NCBI GenBank assembly: GCA_963971425.1
Contig: OZ020526.1
Span: 5,483,976-5,547,975 of the forward strand
Direction: 5' to 3'
Origin: Bryoerythrophyllum caledonicum
Taxonomy: Eukaryota; Streptophyta; Bryopsida; Pottiales; Pottiaceae
DNA: 64,000 bases
The position numbers and the translations under genes were made by a program. Position 1 is the stretch's first letter, and each line of letters opens with the position of its first letter. The notes below the pieces were generated by a model, which ran no database searches, had not been told where the DNA came from, and saw only the letters and a program-made list of their open reading frames with translations. This document shows, piece after piece, positions 11,344-22,307 of the stretch.

Positions 11344-12904
11344 ATGGCGGGAGAAGGAAGTAGGTCGATGGAGAAGCGCCCCCAATTCATGGATTTGGAT
11401 GATGTTGGTGAGACAGTGCTTTCGTCCACCAACACGAAGTTAACGTCGGGATCATTGAATCCGTCATCATCGAGCGGAAAGAGGCGGAAGAAGTCACCAA
11501 ATCCAGACATGCCCCCGCATGAATACATGGTTGAATGTAGAGGGATTGCCGTCGAGTTTTACAACCGCCGAACAAGACAGGCATTGATGAGGAGCTATTT
11601 GGCACACAACGAAGAGAGATACCATAAGTTGACCGTTGACATGCGACACGAATTAATGTCAAACCTTGATAAATCTGAGAGATGTAATGATTTCTCAGAT
11701 TATTGGTTGCATTCAGAGTGGTTGGACACACAAGTGACCGCACTAACCACCAATATTGTTGCGAACTGGTGTTATGTCACCAGGAAGAAGGACGATGGAA
11801 GCAACTGGAACATTGAGGACAACGCACTGTGGCGAAGATGATGATGATGCAGAGCTTTGTTCAACAGTATTCTTCTTTCCGTAAGAAGAAACTCGCTCCT
11901 TGGAAAGCGACTATTGAGGAGCAAATTTTGGCTCACTACGTCCGTGGAACATTCAAGTGGCTTGAAAGTTGCGCTAAGGTGATTCCAAAGCCAGGACAGA
12001 AAGCAGTGGGTGGCTATAGGGTTGTACGGAAGGTGATGATAACCAAATTGGAAAACATTCCAAGTTGAATTTACTTCGCCGGAAAGACTCTCACCAATAC
12101 CAACAAGAGGGAGAAGCGCCGAGACATCATCAACTAGGCTGGAGGGTGTCCGGTGGTGCATCCAGGGATCATTAAACTTGCATACATCCACCCGAAAACT
12201 ATGGAAGGGTACACGCTTTGGTGGAATGGGGGATCTTTGGCTTCTTTTTGGTCCAAGTATGACTCGAAAGTACACGAATCATTGTCGTTTGAACAGATTC
12301 ATATGCATCCAAATACCGGGTTGTCGATCGAAGAGCTTCGGTGGATAAAAACTTATCGCAAAAATTGACTAAACCTCGCGCTATCGTTGCTTGTCATTGT
12401 GGGAAAATGCCATGACGCAAATTATATACACTATGACATCTCTCCATCGAATGTTTTGCTCCATTTTGATGAGTAGAAACCCGATATGGTGTACGTAGGA
12501 ATTTGCGATTGGGGGCTTTCTAGTCGGGTTGTGGAGAATGAGCCATCAAGATATGGTTATCCATTCAAGGAGCAGCTTCAAGATGAGAGAGAGCGGCGAC
12601 GGTTTGTTGCACCAGAACTGTTCTATATTTTTGGGCGGCGGGACTCCACCAACTCGCTTGAAGTCATGCAACGGTCACACCTCTACTCCAAGGCAGCAGA
12701 TGCATTTGTGGTGAATTGGATTTGTTCTCGCATTTGGCAAGAAAAATGGGACACTTCGTATTTCACCGCCAAAACACGGAGCAATATGTACACCTGAAGC
12801 TACAATTAGAAGACCTACAAAAAGATGTGAGTGAACGGTCTTCTGTGCCAGATGTTATAGACACATTAATGAAACCCCCCCACGGCTGGACTATGCCTCT
12901 ATGA
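11344..12904 (+). pseudogene. protein-kinase-like gene, broken
   Basis: Reading through several stops and frame changes gives the landmarks of a eukaryotic protein kinase domain. These are a glycine-rich loop (GGYRVVRKV, near 12009), an ATP-anchoring Lys (FAGKT, near 12075), a beta4-beta5 segment (12175-12235), the catalytic loop (HYDISPSNVLL, near 12430), a DWG in place of DFG (12507-12515) and APEL (near 12609). The first 165 residues (11344-11841) have no family I recognise. In-frame stops lie near 12066, 12135, 12366 and 12475, so the copy should not make a working enzyme. GC-rich blocks on both sides suggest a transposon carrying a captured kinase, or a dispersed pseudogene family. Confidence 0.7.
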
Positions 12905-13283
12905 TGTTACCGACAATAGTTTTTTGTTAATTAGTTGCATTAGTTTAGCATGTGGTGGTTAAGTAGGTAGTTCAGCACCTTCGTAGAAGAGTATGTATAC
13001 TTGGCAATTGCCATACGTCTCATTTAATCAATTTTGTATACTTCCAAATCTTAAATTTTCAGTCCAAGATTTGCATTTCTTTAAGCACCAATAATTGGGT
13101 ATAAATATTTTCTTCACACATAATATGTTGTTGCAAAGCTATCAACCTAGTGCACATGTGAACCACTCGAATTCAAAGTAAAAAAATTCTTGCAAGACTC
13201 TATTGATAGTTAAAGTAGTACACCCTCCAAATTCCACAGTTTTCACTACCAATATACTGTAACTTTAAACACTATAATCTAAC
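12905..13283. other. AT-rich spacer, no gene seen
   Basis: No open frame or structured repeat is evident. It may be the 3' flank of the kinase-like gene. Confidence 0.4.
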
Positions 13284-13390
13284 CCATGAAGGGGCGGGGA
13301 TGTCCCCGCCCCTGCACTGGTAGAGGCGGAGACGTCCCCGCCCCACCTCCCTCTTCCTTTAGACCCCGCCCCTACTCAAACATGTCCCTG
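13284..13390. repeat. second GC-rich repeat block
   Basis: It contains palindromic GGGGATGTCCCCGCCCC and GGCGGAGACGTCCCCGCCCC motifs like those at 10960-11135. The motif is close to self-complementary, so relative orientation cannot be assigned with confidence. Confidence 0.65.
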
Positions 13391-13920
13391 TCCTGCGTGG
13401 CTGCGATGTGGTGCCAACATGGCTGCCACGTCGTCTGTTTTTTACCTTGCTGAGAAATCAACCCTTTGTTGACTGTATCGGACAGGCGAGAGCTCTACCG
13501 GACAAGCGAACCGGACGTCCGTCCAATATGACAACCCTGTTGTATGTAACCAGTAGTAAATTATATTAGATTACTCATTAGAAATCATGTACTACTGACT
13601 ATGTGCCCACCAATTTTAATTTCTGTTCCAAAGTCTGTGAGCAGATGATAATATCAACTCGGCGGATGCCTATCAAATCCTTCACATGGTAGACTTTATG
13701 TATAACATTCAACCATCGGCGGGCAGCCGACGGCAGGGTTTATATGACCCATTGCCCAACAACTCTAAAGATGATAGAGGGATTGGTGTGGTTGTTGGTA
13801 AGGTTCATCAACTTCGAGATTTCAGAGCCACCCTCGTCGATCGGTGGCTGACGAAATCATTGTAGCTGCCAAATTTCACTTATTCTTTGTCTCAAGTGAT
13901 TTCATATCACTGACATCAGC

Positions 13921-14665
13921 ATGGATCCTGAACCCATGTTGTTGTTCATAAGGAACAAGAAGTCTGGACGATGGAGGCCCCGGAGAGGTGTTGTTGTTGC
14001 TCTCACTCATTCCGGCCTCTACTTTGCTGGTAGGGCGATTGTCGAGAGAGTCGTTCTCAGGGACCCATGGATTATACGTGTGAAGGTTATTGAAGTGTCT
14101 GATGCACTGGAGATGCCCATTCCATTTCCTGTGGATGGCGTTTCCATGTTGCGGGACTGCGAAGGTCGATCGATCAACTGGGAGGCCGCTGATTTGAGGC
14201 CTTACGCAGACATTGATGAACTTACAGAGGAGCTTGCGGAGTAACCTTTCGTCGTAGTTGAAGACCTCAAGCCCATCCAAGAGTTTGTTGATCTTCGCGA
14301 CGGCATGGAGGTGGTCCTACGTGATGTCAGTGACGATCAGAGATGTTGTGCAGGAGTTGGAGTCATGGACGAATGCTCACCGAAGGGTACGTGGGAGGGA
14401 TTTCTCATTCCTCACAGCTTCTTTCTGCTTGTCCGAGTACAATCTGTCAATCCCACATACGTTGGCCATCCCGCACATTGCGAGATTCCCTCCATCGGCA
14501 ATTCTCTGTGATTCTGTGGGCTATCTAGTCCTATGGAGTGGCTATCAGGTTCGTCTCTTTTCACTTGATGTTGGCTTCGATGATGTTTTGGGGGTTGACT
14601 CTACATTGAGTGATACTGACATTGAAGCATCAGACGACGACAACCGTTCCGATAGGGTATATTAA
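13921..14665 (+). pseudogene. upstream part of DUF7869-type element protein
   Basis: An open frame begins at 13921 and continues in the same frame through a TAA at 14242-14244 to 14511. The reading then continues in another frame to 14665, ending in an acidic tail. The segment is rich in short beta-like stretches, but I recognise no family. It lies directly upstream of the transposase-like gene on the same strand and is probably the N-terminal part of the same protein or a companion gene. Confidence 0.45.
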
Positions 14666-14695
14666 GACAATAATAATCATGGGGCCAATTGTTAT

Positions 14696-17561
14696 ATGGA
14701 GGGATCCGAGTCGGACATCAAAATGTCCGCTGGAAGTGACGAAGATATCTCATCGACGGGCCGTCGACAATGTAATTATCACTCTTCTGAGAATCCATCC
14801 GCCACCCTTGATGGTTTATGTGATCCGAAGTTGTTTCTAGACCGACCACAATGGCGGATCAAGTACTGCCAGCTCCTAGATGACAACTTCGCTTCTATTG
14901 GGTGTGCCATGATCCAAGTGTACTTGCCCCATGAGGCATGCGATTCAGAGATTTTAGGAGACACTGATGTTGGGGTCCTCTTTGTCTCTGAGGACAAGGA
15001 TCTTCACATGACAACGATGCGCTGGCGCTTAACTCACACGCGCCTTGAAGGTGGTCCACTTCTTTTTGAGTACCTTACATTCTGCTCAATGCATAGTCAA
15101 ACTACATGCGAGGATGACGGGCTCCCGGGTGTTCCTAAGGATCCTTATAGGGGTGTTTGTCGGAAGCTTTTGCTGAAGGTCAATTTGTCGATCTCCAAGT
15201 TCCGACGCCTTCAGGACCCGGATGAGTGCCGCCTTGTTAGCGTGAAAAGGTGTTGTAAGAAACGATTCTGCCAATTATTTCGTTGGGAAGACAACCGAAA
15301 AATTCGAAGGAAGTACTACGCGTCAAGCTTCCAACAACGATGTGAAACGGCCTATGTTGTTGCGGACCAGCTTCACCAAATTCCTAGATTCCAAAAATTA
15401 TACATCACCTTCATGGGTGTCGATGTTTGTGAAGCCGCTTGGTACAACATTCACGGCGTGTCGAAGTCCGCATACTACAACTACAAATATGATTCAAAGA
15501 TCTGTCGTGTGCCATGATAATGCATGCATTATGCGGCCCAGGCTTCACACCGTTCAGGCTCGTGGAACCATTTCCAGCATTATCAGCGACAGTGCCGACC
15601 AGATGCCAAATGAGTTCCGTGTCATCGGAAAGAAGAGGGTCACCACGTTGAAGGTCCTTCCCGCGGCTATGAATTGGAATCACTTACGTGACATGGCCAA
15701 CTTTGTAAGTATTGTCTTCACTTTCGCCTATCGTTGTATTTAGCGTTGTCTGTCTTGGTTGTCGCTTCAGCGAGCTCCGTCGGCGGCCTGCTGATGGAAC
15801 TCATTCATTGCCTATCAGGCTTACCTTTGACACCATCGTCTTTCTGTATTACTGAATAATCCTTGAAATTGTCTCATCCAGGTAAACGTCGAATGCAATG
15901 CCAAGCCAATTTCGCAATCTGCGGTGAGTAACATGAAGAAGAGGTTCTTCAGGAATGTAGAATTAAAGTCAGTGGGCAGCAACTTCTTCAGGTGCACGGT
16001 GTGCAACTTCCTGGTCAAGTTTATTGCAAAATATCCTCGTGGGTCAGACAGGTGGCAAGGACTCACGGATGACAAAAACAGGCACCTAAACTACCAAAGG
16101 GCATGCAGAAATGTATATTCCAACTGGTCGGCTTAGTCTATTCAGTACCCGTCTGAGTTCCTTTGCATAATTCATGACAAGATGGATACCTCCAAGACGG
16201 CCATTTTTAGAATGCAAAGGATTACCAAGGCCACCGCCTGGCTTGGTCAGATTCCGATTTCATGAAATTGGCATGCTTACACATTCCGATTTCATGTATC
16301 GGCATGCTTACACATGGACACGGCGACGGTGCCTACGTTCACGTCGTTACTCGACGTCGTTATGGCCGGGGGACTTGAATTTCACCATCTCTTCACTCTG
16401 CTGTGTTCTAAGAGCATTAGAGAGGCGCCCTATGCGAGAGTCCAAGGAGCTATTCACCTGTCCACCCCTGAATCCTTTCTTTAATGCTCTACTTCATCAG
16501 AAGTCTAGATGTTTGTCCTCGATTCCAGAATCTAAAGGAGATCCATTCCCCAATGCTCCTCCCGGTAGACTGCAAGTCCTGCTTCCTCGGAAGTTGTTTC
16601 TCCAGCTTGATAACTCCGCCAAGGATAACAAGAATCGGTTCCTCATGGCGTTTTGCTTGCTTTTTACAGCTAGAAATTCTTTCAAGGAGGTCACTGTGGG
16701 ATTCTTGATTGTTGGCCACACTCATGAGGATATTGACGTACATTTTAGTTACCTTTCAAAACTCATCAAACAAAAGAATATTTACTGTTTGGTTGACCTC
16801 ATGAAAGCCTTCATGACCTTGCAGATGACTGTCGCGTTCATTCCGGAACTTGTCCAAGAGGTTGCGGATTTTAAGAGTTATATTGCTGGATATCATCATG
16901 ACGGCAGTAACAAGATTGTGGGACTTGGAGAAATGCACATGTTCAAGTTTTACGTGGAGGAGGAAGGAGATGACCCTAGATGGTCGGTCATGAGATATAA
17001 GAAGTGTGCGACTGATTCATCATGGCTTCCTCCAGGTAAGCTGTTCAAGGTGGAAATACTCCTATTCCTATTTCCCTTCGGCTATCTCCACCTTCGTCGT
17101 CTACCTCCTCCGTCGGCGGCCCGCCGATGGACCTAAATGTTTTTGTTATTAGTTCATGTTCTCATTCAACTTATGCGACTGACTCTCCTTGGACTCCTAC
17201 AGGTAAGCCTGTCAAGATGTGGACCGCGGATGAGCACGGAAATCCACGCCTACCTGTTGGAGATCCAAAGCCAGTCCCATTTAAGTCCCTCTGGGCAGAC
17301 ATCCGAGTTAACCAGAACAAAAGAAACCTTAAGAAGGAGGTTGCTAGGGCCACTGGAGTCAGGGAGAAGCAATCCTTCATCAAGAACGGAATTGCCAAAT
17401 ATATTGAGTTATGGAAGACCGGCATGTCCCAAGACAAGAGATATGCAGCAGATATGGCCCCCTACATTTTGAACTGGGAGCGTATCCATCAACTTATTTC
17501 TGGTCCTCTGCCACCAAATCGGGAGTCTCTCCAGGAAGGATTCAGGCCTACTTCAAACTAG
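14696..17561 (+). pseudogene. transposase-like protein with DUF7869-type RNase H fold, broken
   Basis: The first block (14696-15517) ends in a Cys-rich segment and a VCEAAWYNIHGVSKSAYYNY motif, typical of the region preceding this domain. Later blocks give HDKMDTSKTAIF (near 16170), LFLQLDNSAKDNKNRF (near 16600) and VGHTHEDIDVHFS (near 16710). These match the spaced acidic residues of DUF7869-like putative transposases. GT...AG introns are likely at about 15695-15880 and near 17035-17211. A TAG near 16134 and frame changes near 16255 break the gene. A downstream block (17211-17561) is basic and helical. No terminal repeats were assigned with certainty. Confidence 0.65.
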
Positions 17562-17585
17562 ATTCGCGATCATGCTCGCGGCTCT

Positions 17586-18086
17586 GTGTCGCCCGATGAC
17601 GTCATTGGAATTCTGGACATTACCCCTGAGGATGACCCTGACGCATATCCTTTTTGTGGCCTTGAATTGAGCCGTCCAAAGGTGTCGTTCAATCCATTTC
17701 GAGACGTTTTATTTGGTGATTTCGTCCTCTGCCGTCCCTACAATGGTCATTACCTTCCCGTGTGGGTGGGCCGAGTTCTTGAATGCGTTAATCTGACTCT
17801 CGGAGATTCCTATGGGAATTTCAAAGTCGAATGGTGGATGCCCATGTGAGGGAAGAAGGAATCAAAGAAGATTGTCGCGAGGGAATGCTGAACCAGGAGA
17901 TGGCAAAGGGAACCTTGTCTTTCAGAGGTACAAAACTGCAAAATTGTTCTTTACTCGCACCGCTATCTGTCGCACACTAAGAAAGGCCCTCCTAGTTCTC
18001 ACCGTATTCCGCCTGAGGCAGCGAGCGCTGCAATTGCAACTCTAGAGGCTCGTGGCATCTCAGTCAATTCTGGAGATGAGGATTGA
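17586..18086 (+). pseudogene. C-terminal region of the DUF7869-type protein
   Basis: The open frame contains a compact beta-rich block (FGDFVLCRPYNGHYLPVWVG) and a following FKVEWWMP motif, reminiscent of a small barrel such as Tudor or BAH. A TGA at 17847-17849 interrupts it; reading can be continued, with a frame change, to a stop at 18084-18086. It follows the transposase-like gene by 25 bp and probably was its C-terminus. Confidence 0.4.
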
Positions 18087-18319
18087 TTCTTATTTCATCG
18101 GCTGCTAGCCGATGGATTGCAGCTTAATCCTAATCATAGGTATCAATTGTTGTCTCATCGCACTGTAGGTACTATTCTTGGTTTTTTTATGGCGAGGTTT
18201 CTTTCTAGATAAAAGAGAGCATTCTCGTCGGCTACCCGCCGACTGCAGCTATACACTAGACACAACATATGAAAACGTTTCGACTATTTCTCATATATCT
18301 CTGCGGTATGCTCCGGTAG

Positions 18320-18381
18320 AGATATATGCTCCGGTAGAGCTATATGCAAACTCGAAATAGCTCTACCGGGTGCATATATCT
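18320..18381. repeat. strong hairpin, 23-bp stem
   Basis: AGATATATGC (18320-18329) and CCGGTAGAGCTAT (18331-18343) pair with ATAGCTCTACCGG (18357-18369) and GCATATATCT (18372-18381). Only a 1-versus-2-base internal bulge and a 13-base loop interrupt the structure. Complementarity extends weakly outward on both sides (AGAGATATATGC against GCATATATCTCT). It lies ~230 bp after the transposase-like gene and may be a terminal hairpin. Confidence 0.85.
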
Positions 18382-19389
18382 CTGCGGTATATAGCACTAT
18401 TCTAGTTATTACGGAAGACGAAGAGTAAAGGTCGTCAACGCACCCTCATGGTCGGCTGCCCCCCAAGAAGAGAAGTCAAGGGACATTTTAACAATCCTCT
18501 GTAGATTCTGAATATCCTTCACCCATACAAATAATTATTGTATATTTTAGGACAATCTAGTAGGTGTTTAGGGTTGTCACAAGTATCTAATTTGGTCCAT
18601 AATTGATCATTTTGTCCACATTTTGTTAAATATCCGTTACTTGCATGAATGTACGGACCATGTCATCAACAGCGGCGACGTACAAATCATTCCCTCTTTT
18701 GCCAGACAATTGTAGCCATTTGTTGTGAACTGTCTATGTCAAATTACGTGTCAGCATTTCCGCCATTTTAACATTGGACATATCCTTCCATGAGGAATTT
18801 TCATTAGCAATGACATGGCAAATGAAGTTAAAAGTGCACACAAAGATTCAAAGTGACTATAGACTGTGCAGGAGAAGACGTAGTAGAGCGTGGTCGATGT
18901 CAGCAACGCTTAGGGATTGGAACCAAACATAATCATTTGACGCCATCAATGATAAATGCTATATTCTGCTTCGCTCATATAGATAGTTGGCGTCTGCATT
19001 GCAACAAGCTTTCATAGAAATATTAAACTACCCAATAAATGCTAAGGACTACACTCTTGAAAGCGTTGATACTTGCATAGGATGTAGGGGAGAGCGTGGG
19101 CAAGAACGTTGTCGATGCCAGCTACGTTCAATTGGCAGAAAAAACAACATTTGTAGTGATACTAGAAGAGGCAGCCGATATTGGCGGCCTATAATTGGCC
19201 TAGGATTAAACCAAAAAAATCAATAAAATCAAAAAATCATGGAAAAAAATAGAAAAAAATAATTAAAAAATGCATTGCCGATGTTGACAATGCGTCATTG
19301 TAGAACAAAAAGGGAGAATTAGTATTAAAGTAGGTTGCATTACCAATGTTGGCGAGCACATAATTTTGACCTTACTTGATGGCAGACTT
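18382..19389. other. gene-free stretch with GTCGATGTCAGC-type repeats
   Basis: No gene is seen. Near 18890 and 19105 two similar segments carry GTCGATG(T/C)CAGC(A/T)ACG. Related CCGATGTTG motifs occur at 19270-19350. They resemble the GCCGACATCGG core of the foldback arms that follow, so this may be the start of that repeat complex. Confidence 0.5.
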
Positions 19390-20760
19390 CTCCAATGGTA
19401 GAAGGAATTTCTAGAAGAAGTCTTCGACATCGACACTTTTCTTAAGGGCCTTTCATATATTTAGAAAATGAACTTTCAAAGGGGTGTTGATGTCAACATT
19501 TCTCTAGGAGGCCTTTCCAATGTTTAAAAAGAAAACCTTCAAAGTGGGTGGCGACATGGGTAATCCTAAAGAGGGCCATCACACTATTTAAAAAGGGAAT
19601 TCCATAAAGGATGCTAACATTGGCACCGCTTCAGAGGGCCTTTCCAATATTCAAAATGGAACCTCTAAAAGGGACACCAACATTATAACCCCTTTATATG
19701 ATCATTAATGTTTATTACTAAAACTTTAGAAAGGCATACCGAAGCACGACATTGGCATCTTTCTAGGAGGCCCCTCCAATGTTTGGAAAGGAACCTCCAA
19801 AAGAGGTGCCGACATCGGTACCCCTTAAGAGAGTTTTTCCAATGTTTAGAAAGAATATCTCCAAAAGGGGTACCGACAACAAAATCATACTGCAGGGCCT
19901 TCCAATGTTTATTAAAGGAACTTCCAAAATGGATGCCGACATCAACACTCCTCCAAAAGGCCCTCCCAATGTTTGAAGCAAACCTATAGAAAGGGTGCAA
20001 ACCTTGGCATCTGTTTAGGTGGGTCCCTTCAATTTTTTATTGAAAAAACCTCCAAAAGAGGAGCCGACATCGGCGCCCCTCAAAAGAACCCCTTAAATGT
20101 ATATTAAAGTTACCTCCAAAAGAGCAACTAACATTGGCTACCCCTAGAATGTGCAACCACACTCTAGATCATTTGAAGAGAATTCCAAAATGATATTACA
20201 CTTTATCATTGGATGTTGTATGTATGAGTTATTTGCGGATGAAGTTATGACTTTCAAAACTTCATCCGTTGGTAACTCATCCGTAAAGTGTTGGATGATA
20301 AAATGTGATACCATTTTGGAATTCTTTTCAAATTTTTCACAGCGTGGTTGCACACTTTAGAGGTAGCCAATGTCAACTGCCCTTTTGGAGGTTTCCTTAA
20401 TATTCATATAAGGAATTGTGTTGAGAGGCGCCGATATTGGCTCTCCTTTAGTAAGTTCCCTGATATACATTGAAGGGGTCCTCTAGAGAAGTGCCAATGT
20501 TGGCAGCCCTTTCGGAGGTTCTCCTAATATACATTTGAGAGGTCCTCTTGAAGGGCGCCGATATCGGCTGCCCTTTTGGAGGTTCCCTTAATGAAAATTG
20601 CAAGGGCCGTCTAGAGATGTGCCAATGTTGGCAGTTTCTTTGGAGGTTTCCTTTTTAAACATTGGAGCTATCCTCTTCATGGGTGTAGATGTTGGCATAT
20701 GCTTTAAAGTTCTTAAAAAAAAGGTTCTTTGAAATGGTATCAATGTCTCCATGGATTGCT
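19390..20760. mobile_element. large foldback repeat complex
   Basis: The left arm (19390-20148) is made of ~10 degenerate units of about 70-75 bp, each with a CCTTTCCAATGTTT block, an AACCTCCAAAAG block and a GCCGACATCGG core. The right arm (20361-20760) carries the same blocks in reverse complement (CTTTTGGAGGTT, GCCGATATCGGC, ATACATTTGAGAGG). The two arms face a central inverted repeat. Long inverted arms built of tandem subrepeats are the hallmark of foldback transposons and of some MULE termini. No transposase was found inside. Confidence 0.75.
20148..20361. repeat. central inverted repeat of the foldback
   Basis: The two halves are near-complementary, with outer ends GTGCAACCAC and GTGGTTGCAC and inner blocks GAATTCCAAAATG and CATTTTGGAATTC. 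The centre near 20255 has a very short loop. The same similarity continues outward into TTGGCTACC / GGTAGCC, so this is the middle of a longer palindrome rather than a separate MITE. Confidence 0.85.
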
Positions 20761-21081
20761 GAAGTAGCGGACTTGTAAGTGAACATTCAAATTCAGCCTC
20801 CGCTTTGTAGGTAGCTAATATAAGCAATTGCTAGTTTAGGTCAATTTTAGTCTTAGAAATTCTTGCAGCTAAGCGGCTGCCGTCAAGCAGGGGCCGTATA
20901 GCATGTTTCAAGTCCGTGCTTGGGAGCTGCCGATACCAGCTGCCTCTGCATTGTGACGTGCCATTACCGTGTTTCAGAACATTAGTATCTTTTTTCTCAT
21001 CCTTCATTGCCTCCTTTGCTCATGTAGTTTTACTTCGTCAATTTAGAAACAAATTGGTAATATCATTTCCATGCAACTCAG

Positions 21082-22307
21082 ATGTTTCAAGAGAAATTTT
21101 TTGATAAGTCAATTGAGTGGACAACGGAGAAATTGCACGCGGCAATTAACAAAGTTGTGATGATTATGAAGAAAGAGTTGGCATCTATGTTGAGGAAGTT
21201 GCTCCCAACTGCGGACCCTAAGTATACTCGACAGTTTGTTGAATAAGTCAAGCCACATAACTAGAGTCACGAAGATGAGCCAAAGATGTCTTCAAAAAAG
21301 TTGGGATACCTCTCAACCTTTGCAATGGACGTGGCCACAAAGGTCAAGTGGCTAGAGCGGTGGAACAAGCCGGCTTCTTTGTACATTTTGGTGAAATTCC
21401 CTAAAGAGAAATTTGCATACCATTCCTTTTTTGAATAGCTAATGAAGGCGACTTGGTTGGCACATGTTTGTTTCTATACCCTCAATAATTTTGATTCTAA
21501 ATTAGTTCATATGACCTCACTAGAGATGCTTCTGTAGCTTTCAATTGAAGTAAAGGTCTTGTTTGATTTTACATTATTTGAACTTGGAGTGACAATTGAC
21601 TTTCATCATTTAGGCTTTTGGAGAGAGTCTGATTCCATCAATTAAGAATTACGAGGAGCGGATGCGCGTTCAGCTATAGGACTTGGAATTTATGGATAAG
21701 TTGGGTGTGAAGGGTGTATACAAGAACCACGTTGCAGAGTTGTAGTTCGGACTCTCATAGGCCATGACCCGGGTCTTATACAGATACTTCTTCTACATCA
21801 TGTATACAAAGAAGGCGGCGTTAACAACACCTACATATTTTGAAAGTTTTCTAGATTGCAGTGGTGATAATTCCATCATAACTGAAAACATCCCAAAGAA
21901 GTGGGCCCACTCGCACTAGCATAAATGCGGGTGATACTTCGACTACCCAGTGACCAAGCCCCTATTGTTGACATCAAACTTTTAAATGGCATCTAGCTTG
22001 ATTAAGTTGGCACTAAGGTTGTGGTTCCTCCGCCGGATACTACGACCTCTGTGAGGCAGACGGAAGAAAAAAGAAGAAGGCAGCTGAAGCTGACAAGGCT
22101 AAGATAGAGAAAGTAGTGGTGGAGGCAAAAATAGCCGCGGAGGCTGAAAGTGCTATGAAGTTGAAGGTTGTGGCTGCTGAGGCCAAAGCGAGCATGAAGC
22201 TCCTTGCTCAAGTTGCTATAGCTGAGATGACAGCAAAGTATGCCGCTGACAATTCAGCCCTCGCAGCAGTGGAATTGAGTGTCGACATATGTATCATTGA
22301 TCTCTAA
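21082..22307 (+). pseudogene. decayed gene of unknown family, many TAG stops
   Basis: Reading in a mostly constant frame gives a helical protein: MFQEKFFDKSIEW at the start, an apparent GT...AG intron at about 21547-21611, a block beginning AFGESLIPSIKNYEERMRV, and an Ala/Lys/Glu-rich coiled coil at 22050-22307. About six internal stops are TAG at places where a Gln codon CAG would fit. I recognise no family. It sits next to the foldback repeat and may have been carried by it. Confidence 0.5.

Larger units (their letters stand above)
13713..18243. repeat. dispersed ~20-bp palindrome, five copies
   Basis: Imperfect palindromes of the form CCGTCGGCGG-C-CGCCGATGG occur at 13713-13733, 15777-15797, 17110-17130, 18096-18115 and 18226-18243; a degenerate sixth may lie at 18450. 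They fall before, inside apparent introns of, and after the transposase-like gene. Arms differ between copies while complementarity is mostly kept. Confidence 0.75.

Noticed and set aside
20151..20360. Paired 69-codon frames on both strands as a gene
   Set aside because: They encode similar peptides only because the sequence is an inverted repeat.
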